A stretch of DNA of 64,000 nt. It comes from Pseudomonas chlororaphis (GTDB taxonomy: Bacteria > Pseudomonadota > Gammaproteobacteria > Pseudomonadales > Pseudomonadaceae). Below, piece by piece: positions 57,775 through 64,000 of this stretch. A program made the translations under genes and the position numbers. Within the stretch, counting starts at the first letter, position 1. Each line of letters starts with the position of its first letter. The notes under the pieces were generated by a model that worked only from the letters and a program-made list of their open reading frames with translations, made no database searches and was not told where the DNA came from. The stretch is taken from NCBI RefSeq assembly GCF_001921865.1, contig NZ_MSCT01000019.1:124001-188000 (forward strand), given 5' to 3'.

Positions 57775-58812
57775 TCATACCTTTCGAAATGAAATCCGCA
57801 GCAATGCAATACCAAAACCTGCAATACTTCCCAAAATAAAACCCATCAATACAATCATCATTTTTTGAGGCTTAATTGGTTTAGCAGCGGGTTTTATAAC
57901 ACCATCCATTCGATACACTTCAACATCGCTAGGAGCGAACTCTGCCAAGGACATATAAAAACCATAACGAGCCTCAAGCTCTCTCAAGGAGCCTGTAAAT
58001 GGATCCTGAGATGCCCGTGCCTCAAGGTTACTGATCTCAGCCCTTAGCGCCTTAGCACCTCGCATATACAGCTCCTGCCCTACTCCTTCTTTTTGCATTT
58101 CAAACAGAATCCCGCCCGTCATAACAGGTGAAACCTCAAGTCCTATCTTCTCTGCAACAGTAAGCGCTTCGCGTAACTGAGCAATGGAGTCCTCTCGCTT
58201 TTTCTCAGCACTTTCACGCAACACTGAAATTTGCTGCCTGATATCCTGAGCACGCACTTCAGCATCTCGAGTAATATTTCTTACTATTTCTAACCTGGCG
58301 GACTTAGCAGCTCCGACCACATACTCCCTCAACCAAAGCGCTACCTTGTCCGGATCAGTACCTTGAATAGCAACCTGATAACGGTCAGACCCACGACCGG
58401 ACACTGCGACCGTCAACGCCTTAACGAAATCAGCATACAACGCATCTTCTGAACGATCCTGCTCCTCAGCACCTAATCCCGGCAAGTACACCTCGTTAAA
58501 AAATTTCTGCTGCCGAGACTCAGACTGTAAATTAATGAGGAATACAGAGTAAATGTCTTTTACAGAAAAAGCAGAAAGCCCCACCTCGTTAATTCGACCA
58601 TAATTAAAATTCGAAATATCACTTTGAGTTGGCGGAACCACATAAACCTTTGACTCATATATTGGGCTAACAAGAAAGGCATAACACAAAGCGATCAGAG
58701 TTACGAAAATTGCAACACTGACAATCAACCACTTCTGCAACCAGAGAGCACAAAACAACACCCGCAGATCCACATCTTCAGACACCACAGGCGAACTAGA
58801 ATTACTAGACAT
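57775..58812 (-). CDS. wzz: O-antigen chain-length determinant Wzz
   Basis: A 345-residue inner-membrane protein of the Wzz polysaccharide co-polymerase type. The first helix is at about 29-50, and a periplasmic helical domain with a long coiled coil (VRAQDIRQQISVLRESAEKKR) follows. A Pro-rich stretch (VIKPAAKPIKPQK) then leads into the second helix at about 318-340 (MIVLMGFILGSIAGFGIALL). It sets the modal O-antigen length with a Wzy polymerase. The start at 58812 follows GGAAC at a normal distance; an ATG at 58827 is too far from its GAGGA. The gene is A+T-rich and stands apart from the other O-antigen genes. Confidence 0.9.
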   Translation of the reverse strand: MSSNSSSPVVSEDVDLRVLFCALWLQKWLIVSVAIFVTLIALCYAFLVSPIYESKVYVVPPTQSDISNFNYGRINEVGLSAFSVKDIYSVFLINLQSESRQQKFFNEVYLPGLGAEEQDRSEDALYADFVKALTVAVSGRGSDRYQVAIQGTDPDKVALWLREYVVGAAKSARLEIVRNITRDAEVRAQDIRQQISVLRESAEKKREDSIAQLREALTVAEKIGLEVSPVMTGGILFEMQKEGVGQELYMRGAKALRAEISNLEARASQDPFTGSLRELEARYGFYMSLAEFAPSDVEVYRMDGVIKPAAKPIKPQKMMIVLMGFILGSIAGFGIALLRISFRKV

Positions 58813-59355
58813 AACGATTAGTTCCATTTTAATTATAGATTTTCCTCACCCACCCTATAACAAAAATTACTCCAGACACCTCCCACCTGCGCAAAATAAG
58901 CTCAAAATAACGTTACCACTAACAAGATAGTAACAAGTTCAAAGACAAGCAACTGCGACACCACTTATGCGCCAAACAAAAATCCAATCAGCCACTGCAT
59001 TTCAAATAAAAAAGTAAGCCCAGCCACTAACATTATCGACCCACATAAATCTCGATCCAACTACTGATTGCCAGCCCCCGAATCACTTGCCCAAGTATAG
59101 CCTTGACGGCCAACTCCTGCCCCTGGATGTAGGCACCTCTTAACGGGCGACAATCCGCTTGATCGACTCCGCTTCTTTTAAATTTTTCCATTATCTTTCA
59201 ATACTATAGAAAAAAAGACTTAGCATGCATGAGGAATTTTGAGCAGCCTACGCATCGACTCGTCCATACCTTGCAAAAACACCACAAACGAGGGCATTCA
59301 GCAGTAAATAGAACAAGAAACCCACGGCAACCTGGCCACCCACTACGCCACCCTA
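58813..59355. other. 543-base gap upstream of wzz
   Basis: No supported coding sequence. The part next to wzz is A+T-rich and probably holds its promoter. The far part contains the second copy of the imperfect repeat (59220-59260). Confidence 0.45.
59220..59260 (+). repeat. imperfect direct repeat, copy 2 (upstream of wzz)
   Basis: This is the partner of 56779-56820 and has the same orientation. Matching blocks are TTAGCATGC, TTTTGA, CAGCC, GCAT and GACT. Confidence 0.5.
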
Positions 59356-59637
59356 CTAGCGGCATATGACAAGCATGGTACGCGAGAGGTAACCCGCAGG
59401 ATTCCAACCAAAGGGATAGTCACCCTCTTCATCCTTGGCATCACTGGATCTAGTGATGACCTTGTAGCCATTTCCCTTGCATTCACGCTCAGCGCGCTTG
59501 TAGCACTTGTCCCATCCCATTCCAAGACCAGAACAATCGACCTCAATACCGCTGACACCCCGAACCGCATGGACCTTGGCATTGCTCGTACAACCCACCA
59601 AGACCAGAACCGCGAAAACCACAATGAGATCTTTCAT
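59356..59637 (-). CDS. small lipoprotein of unknown function
   Basis: A 93-residue precursor with signal peptide MKDLIVVFAVLVLVGC; Cys16 is the probable lipidated residue. The mature part has further cysteines (CSGLGMGWDKCYKRAERECKG and the final ICR) that could form disulfides. It resembles small cysteine-containing Pseudomonas lipoproteins, but I do not know a function. The start at 59637 follows AAGGAAG. It lies downstream of the rpsA terminator, in the segment that separates rpsA from ihfB. Confidence 0.75.
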   Translation of the reverse strand: MKDLIVVFAVLVLVGCTSNAKVHAVRGVSGIEVDCSGLGMGWDKCYKRAERECKGNGYKVITRSSDAKDEEGDYPFGWNPAGYLSRTMLVICR

Positions 59638-59794
59638 CTGCTTCCTTATGCCGGGCAAACGCCTCACCTTCATCCAGCTCAGGTAAGTCTAGCCCTGAAT
59701 AGGTTATTGATCCGCTTAAGAAAACAGACATCCAACTGGCCTTGTTGGTTTCCCCCTCTTGATGGATACAGGCCAAACCCCAAATTGCGGGCAC

Positions 59795-59824
59795 AAAAAA
59801 GGGCGACCGGAGTCGCCCTTTTTT
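59795..59824. terminator. intrinsic terminator of rpsA
   Basis: AAAAAAGGGCGAC and GTCGCCCTTTTTT form a 13-base stem with a CGGA loop. It lies 17 bases past the rpsA stop and has a U tract on the minus strand. Confidence 0.93.
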
Positions 59825-59840
59825 CATGGTCCGACAGAAC

Positions 59841-61535
59841 TTAGTTCTGCTTTTCCATTTGTGCACGCAGCAGGTCGCCCAAAGTGGTAGGACCAGCAGC
59901 GATATCCGAAGCAGCTGGCTTGTCGCGCAGGCTCTGGATAGCTTCTTTCTCGTCTTCAACGTCTTTCGACTTGATCGAGAGCTGGATTACCCGGCTCTTG
60001 CGGTCAACGCTGATGATCTTGGCTTCTACTTCTTCGCCTTCTTTCAGGACGTTACGAGCATCTTCGATGCGGTCACGGCTGATTTCGGAGGCTTTCAGAG
60101 TCGCTTCGATATCGTTGGCCAGGGTGATGATGGCGCCTTTAGCGTCAACTTCTTTTACAACACCCTTAACGATTGCGCCTTTGTCGTTCTCTTGAACGTA
60201 CTCGGAGAACGGATCGCTTTCCAGTTGCTTGATACCCAGGGAGATACGCTCACGCTCTGGGTCAACCGACAGGATAACGGTGTCCAGCTCATCGCCCTTC
60301 TTGAAGCGGCGAACGGCTTCTTCGCCCACTTCGTTCCAGGAGATGTCGGACAGGTGAACCAGGCCGTCGATGCCACCGTCCAGACCAATGAAGATACCGA
60401 AATCGGTGATCGACTTGATGGTGCCGGAGATTTTGTCACCTTTGTTGAACTGGCCAGAGAAATCTTCCCAAGGGTTAGATTTGCACTGTTTGATGCCCAG
60501 GGAAATACGACGACGCTCTTCGTCGATGTCCAGAACCATAACTTCCACTTCGTCGCCGACTTGTACGACTTTCGAAGGGTGGATGTTCTTGTTGGTCCAG
60601 TCCATTTCCGAAACGTGCACCAGACCTTCAACGCCTTCTTCCAGCTCAGCAAAGCAGCCGTAGTCGGTCAGGTTGGTTACGCGAGCGGTAACGCGAGTGC
60701 TTTCTGGGTAACGGGCTTTGATAGCAACCCATGGATCTTCGCCCAGTTGCTTCAGGCCCAGGGAAACACGATTGCGCTCGCGATCGTACTTCAGAACCTT
60801 GACATCGATCTCGTCGCCAACATTGACGATTTCGGAAGGATGCTTGATGCGTTTCCAAGCCATGTCGGTAATGTGCAGCAGGCCATCGACGCCACCCAGA
60901 TCGACGAATGCGCCGTAATCGGTGAGGTTTTTGACGATACCTTTGACTTGCTGACCTTCCTGCAGGGATTCCAGCAGAGCTTCGCGCTCGGCGGAGTTCT
61001 CGGCTTCGAGGACGCTGCGACGGGAAACGACAACGTTGTTGCGCTTCTGGTCGAGTTTGATGACTTTAAACTCGAGCTCTTTGCCTTCCAGGTGCGTGGT
61101 ATCGCGCACTGGACGGACGTCAACCAGAGAACCTGGCAGGAACGCACGGATGCCGTTAACGTCGACAGTGAAGCCGCCTTTAACCTTACCGTTGATAACG
61201 CCCTTGACCACTTCTTCAGCTGCGAAGGCTGCTTCCAGAACGATCCAGCATTCAGCGCGCTTGGCTTTTTCACGGGAGAGCTTGGTTTCACCAAAGCCGT
61301 CTTCAACCGAATCCAGAGCAACGTGAACTTCATCACCAACATTGATGGACAGGTCGCCAGCATCGTTGTAGAACTGCTCAAGCGGGATAAGCGCTTCAGA
61401 TTTCAGACCAGCGTGAACGGTTACCCAACGCGCTTGGTAGTCGATGTCGACGATAACACCGGTGATGATGGAGCCTGCCTGAAGGTTCAGGGTTTTTAGG
61501 CTTTCTTCAAAGAGTTCCGCAAAGCTTTCGCTCAT
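59841..61535 (-). CDS. rpsA: 30S ribosomal protein S1
   Basis: The 564-residue protein consists of six S1 RNA-binding repeats, seen for example in GVDGLLHITDMAWKRI, GVEGLVHVSEMDWTN and GIDGLVHLSDISWNE. The first two bind the ribosome and the others bind mRNA. S1 helps translation of mRNAs with weak ribosome-binding sites. Length and repeat number are normal. The codon bias is strong. It follows cmk, as in most gamma-proteobacteria. Confidence 0.97.
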   Translation of the reverse strand: MSESFAELFEESLKTLNLQAGSIITGVIVDIDYQARWVTVHAGLKSEALIPLEQFYNDAGDLSINVGDEVHVALDSVEDGFGETKLSREKAKRAECWIVLEAAFAAEEVVKGVINGKVKGGFTVDVNGIRAFLPGSLVDVRPVRDTTHLEGKELEFKVIKLDQKRNNVVVSRRSVLEAENSAEREALLESLQEGQQVKGIVKNLTDYGAFVDLGGVDGLLHITDMAWKRIKHPSEIVNVGDEIDVKVLKYDRERNRVSLGLKQLGEDPWVAIKARYPESTRVTARVTNLTDYGCFAELEEGVEGLVHVSEMDWTNKNIHPSKVVQVGDEVEVMVLDIDEERRRISLGIKQCKSNPWEDFSGQFNKGDKISGTIKSITDFGIFIGLDGGIDGLVHLSDISWNEVGEEAVRRFKKGDELDTVILSVDPERERISLGIKQLESDPFSEYVQENDKGAIVKGVVKEVDAKGAIITLANDIEATLKASEISRDRIEDARNVLKEGEEVEAKIISVDRKSRVIQLSIKSKDVEDEKEAIQSLRDKPAASDIAAGPTTLGDLLRAQMEKQN

Positions 61536-61656
61536 TTTAATTCCTGTTGATAAGGGCGAAGAATACGCCCATCTGCCACATCCCAGACAATGTGGGTTAC
61601 GTTCATATAAAAGAAAGACCGCAGGACTATGACTGGTCCCCTGCGCTCTTCCTTGG

Positions 61657-62346
61657 TCATCCGGCGATATCGCGAAGGGCGATTTCGCTCAAGATGCGTT
61701 CCAACACCTGCTCGATGGACAGCTCCGTGGAATCCAGCTGTATAGCGTCAACCGCCGGCTTGAGCGGGGCGACTGCTCGCTGGGTGTCACGCTCATCGCG
61801 CGCACGAATCTCATCTAGCAGACTCGACAGACTAACACCATCGACTTTTCCCTTCAACTGCAAGTAGCGGCGGCGCGCGCGCTCTTCGGCACTTGCAGTG
61901 AGGAATATCTTCAGAGGTGCATCGGGAAACACCACGGTTCCCATATCACGCCCATCGGCTACCAGCCCTGGTGGCTCCTGAAACGCCCGCTGACGCTGCA
62001 ACAGCGCATCACGCACTGCCGGCAGCGCCGCGACCTGGGAGGCCCAGGCGCCGACCTGCTCGTTGCGCAGATCATCCGTAACGTCGTCGCCTTCAAGAAT
62101 GATGCGTTGCGGGTGACCTTCGGTCGCACCGACGAACTGCACATCCAGATGCGCCGCCAACAGCTTTAGCGACTCCTCGTTGGTCAGGTCGACCCCATGA
62201 TTGCGCGCAGCAAAAGCCAATAGGCGGTACAAAGCACCGGAATCCAGCAGGCACCACCCCAGGCGCTTGGCGAGAATGCCAGCAATAGTGCCCTTGCCCG
62301 AACCGCTCGGCCCATCGATGGTGATGACTGGCGCCTTGATGTTCAC
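61657..62346 (-). CDS. cmk: cytidylate kinase
   Basis: A 229-residue kinase with the P-loop ITIDGPSGSGKGTIAG, LLDSGALYRL and the CMP-specific insert followed by LVADGRDMGTVVFPDA. It phosphorylates CMP and dCMP with ATP. A GTG start at 62346 (product MNIKAPVITID) has GAGG seven bases upstream and overlaps the aroA stop (GTGA), so translation is coupled. rpsA follows 121 bases later. Confidence 0.93.
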   Translation of the reverse strand: MNIKAPVITIDGPSGSGKGTIAGILAKRLGWCLLDSGALYRLLAFAARNHGVDLTNEESLKLLAAHLDVQFVGATEGHPQRIILEGDDVTDDLRNEQVGAWASQVAALPAVRDALLQRQRAFQEPPGLVADGRDMGTVVFPDAPLKIFLTASAEERARRRYLQLKGKVDGVSLSSLLDEIRARDERDTQRAVAPLKPAVDAIQLDSTELSIEQVLERILSEIALRDIAG

Positions 62347-64000
62347 GACTGAGCCTCTTGCGCTACGCGAATGCCAACCTGCGCGCACAACGCGAGGAAG
62401 TTCGGGAAGGACGTGGCCACATTGGCGCAATCATGGATGCGGATCGGCGCATTGGCGCGCAGCGATGCCACACTGAAGGCCATGGCGATACGATGGTCAC
62501 CGTGCCCGTGGACTTCGCCGCCGCCGATCTGGCTGCCATCGATGATGATACCGTCCGGAGTCGGCTCACACTTGACGCCCAGGGCCAGCAAACCGTCCGC
62601 CATCACCTGGATGCGATCGGACTCCTTGACCCGCAGCTCTTCGGCGCCACGCAGCACGGTGCGCCCTTCGGCACAGGCCGCAGCAACGAACAACACCGGG
62701 AACTCATCGATCGCCAGCGGAACCAGCTCTTCCGGAATCTCGATCCCCTTGAGCTTCGCCGCACGAACACGCAGGTCCGCCACAGGCTCGCCACCGACTT
62801 CGCGCTGGTTTTCCAGGCTGATATCGGCTCCCATCAGACGCAGGATATCGATAACCCCGGTACGAGTCGGGTTGATGCCAACGTGCTCGAGCACCAACTC
62901 GGAACCTTCGGCGATGGATGCAGCCACCAGGAAAAAGGCTGCGGAGGAAATATCCGCAGGCACTTCAATATGGGTTGCCTTCAGCTTACCGCCAGATTCG
63001 ACCGAGGCCGTGGCGCCTTCGACCGTCACCGGGTAACCGAAACCACGCAGCATGCGTTCAGTGTGATCACGGGTTGGCGCAGGCTCGGTCACCGTGGTTT
63101 TACCCTCGGCGTACAAGCCGGCCAACAGCAGACAGGACTTAACCTGGGCGCTAGCCATCGGCATGGTGTAAGTCAGGCCCTTGAGCTTGCTACCACCACG
63201 AATGGTCATCGGCGGACGCCCTTCCGCGGCGGTTTCAATGACCGCGCCCATCTCACGCAGTGGATTGGCTACGCGATTCATCGGACGCTTGGACAACGAA
63301 GCATCGCCCGTCAGCACGCTGTCGAAGCTCTGCGCGGCCAGCAGGCCGGACAACAACCGCATCGAGGTACCGGAGTTGCCCAGATAGATCGGTCCCGGAG
63401 CCGGCTTCAAGCCATGCAGGCCGACACCGTGGATGGTCACGCGACCATGATGTGGACCTTCGATCACCACGCCCATGTCGCGGAATGCCTGCAACGTTGC
63501 CAGGGCATCTTCGCCCTCGAGGAAACCTTCGACCTCGGTCGTACCTTCGGCCAGGGAGCCGAGCATGATCGAACGGTGAGAAATCGACTTGTCGCCTGGT
63601 ACACGAATCCGCCCAGTCAGGCGGCCACCAGGATTTGCCAGGAAAATCAGATTATTGGAGTTCATAGCGTCCACATAGGCCCGGCGGGCCAGGATTTTAC
63701 TGAAATGCTCGCGAGCAACCCGGGCGCGCGTGAACACGCCCAACAACTGATGCCCATCCCCTGCATCGACCGCGTCGCGCAAGGCGTCGAGGTCATTGCG
63801 AAATGTATCGAGTGTGCGCAGGACAGCTTCACGATTGGCGAGAAAGATGTCATGCCACATGACCGGGTCGCTGCCGGCGATTCTTGTGAAATCACGGAAA
63901 CCGCCCGCAGCGTAACGGAAGATATCCAGATTTTCACTGCGCTTGGCCAACGAATCGACCAGGCCGAAAGCCAGCAGATGCGGCAGATGGCTGGTGGCTG
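62343..64000 (-). CDS. aroA: prephenate dehydrogenase / EPSP synthase fusion (TyrA-AroA), C-terminal part
   Basis: The gene enters from the right edge. The edge-proximal part (63670-64000) encodes the helical C-terminal domain of prephenate dehydrogenase (ATSHLPHLLAF; YAAGGFRDFTRIAGS; MWHDIFLAN). It is continuous with an EPSP synthase that starts at about 63663 (MNSNNLIFLANPGG), with RVPGDKSISHRSIML, GNSGTSMRLLSG and ESDRIQVMADGL. EPSP synthase joins shikimate 3-phosphate and phosphoenolpyruvate; TyrA oxidises prephenate for tyrosine. The frame is open across both parts, so this is the TyrA-AroA fusion typical of Pseudomonas. Its TyrA start lies outside the window. Confidence 0.94.
   Translation of the reverse strand, partial: ATSHLPHLLAFGLVDSLAKRSENLDIFRYAAGGFRDFTRIAGSDPVMWHDIFLANREAVLRTLDTFRNDLDALRDAVDAGDGHQLLGVFTRARVAREHFSKILARRAYVDAMNSNNLIFLANPGGRLTGRIRVPGDKSISHRSIMLGSLAEGTTEVEGFLEGEDALATLQAFRDMGVVIEGPHHGRVTIHGVGLHGLKPAPGPIYLGNSGTSMRLLSGLLAAQSFDSVLTGDASLSKRPMNRVANPLREMGAVIETAAEGRPPMTIRGGSKLKGLTYTMPMASAQVKSCLLLAGLYAEGKTTVTEPAPTRDHTERMLRGFGYPVTVEGATASVESGGKLKATHIEVPADISSAAFFLVAASIAEGSELVLEHVGINPTRTGVIDILRLMGADISLENQREVGGEPVADLRVRAAKLKGIEIPEELVPLAIDEFPVLFVAAACAEGRTVLRGAEELRVKESDRIQVMADGLLALGVKCEPTPDGIIIDGSQIGGGEVHGHGDHRIAMAFSVASLRANAPIRIHDCANVATSFPNFLALCAQVGIRVAQEAQS

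Noticed and set aside
59826..61499. Plus-strand open frame of 557 codons opposite rpsA
   Set aside because: It mirrors the repeated S1 domains in another frame; strong codon bias of rpsA removes stops on the opposite strand. No ribosome-binding site or family match.
1..64000. CRISPR array, tRNA, rRNA, prophage or complete insertion sequence
   Set aside because: No regularly spaced repeats, cloverleaf-like sequence, integrase, phage structural gene or transposase was recognised in the window.

Overview
This window reads as one contiguous piece of a Pseudomonas chromosome, most likely from the fluorescens group. The basis is the major lipoprotein OprI, REP/REPIN palindromes of the Pseudomonas type, a fused TyrA-AroA gene before cmk-rpsA-ihfB, a complete kdpFABCDE operon, and an O-antigen locus at the ihfB/wbpM site known from P. 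aeruginosa. No rRNA, tRNA, CRISPR array, intact insertion sequence or prophage was recognised.

Layout. 1-5.8 kb: end of a ketopantoate-reductase-like gene, a thioredoxin-like protein, a PilZ protein, the DAHP synthase AroF, a small acetyltransferase, oprI and an L,D-transpeptidase. 5.2-9.5 kb: TesA esterase/thioesterase divergent from a YbbA/YbbP-type ABC exporter, then greB. 9.5-19.8 kb: an orphan LuxR-type response regulator behind a G-poor leader, DoxX, an MltF-like lytic transglycosylase, TatD, a chemoreceptor with a candidate Anr box, and small metabolic and envelope genes (Mpo1-like, acyl-CoA thioesterase, CHAD, patatin). 19.8-28.3 kb: kdpFABC plus kdpDE on the minus strand, with REPINs and a candidate KdpE operator. 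28.4-33.9 kb: an ethanolamine permease with a sigma-54 type promoter, a DUF1989/GntR pair, TetR and SDR genes, and a ComEA-like protein.

34-59 kb is the O-antigen/surface polysaccharide locus, read almost entirely on the minus strand. In transcription order: wzz (placed between rpsA and ihfB), ihfB, lapA, rmlB-rmlD-rmlA, an RfaH-type antiterminator, a perfect 12-base ops element, wecB, wecC, wzx, wbpG-hisH2-hisF2, a GT2 glycosyltransferase, a two-domain dehydrogenase/oxidoreductase, a heparinase II/III family protein, a GT4 glycosyltransferase, a PglC-like initiating transferase, a DegT aminotransferase, wbpM and a WecA/WbpL-type transferase. The genes predict UDP-ManNAcA (WecB, WecC), a 4-amino-4,6-dideoxy-HexNAc (WbpM plus DegT), perhaps an amidino or amide group (WbpG/HisH2/HisF2), and a lipid-linked repeat flipped by Wzx with length set by Wzz. 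rmlC and a wzy polymerase were not found. The segment of roughly 44.6-53 kb is visibly richer in A+T than its flanks, as expected for an exchanged serotype cassette.

59.3-64 kb: a small lipoprotein gene, then rpsA, cmk and the partial tyrA-aroA fusion. The most interesting features are the locally encoded RfaH with its ops site and divergent C-terminal domain, the unusual sugar-modifying gene set, and the displacement of wzz with an imperfect repeat on either side.
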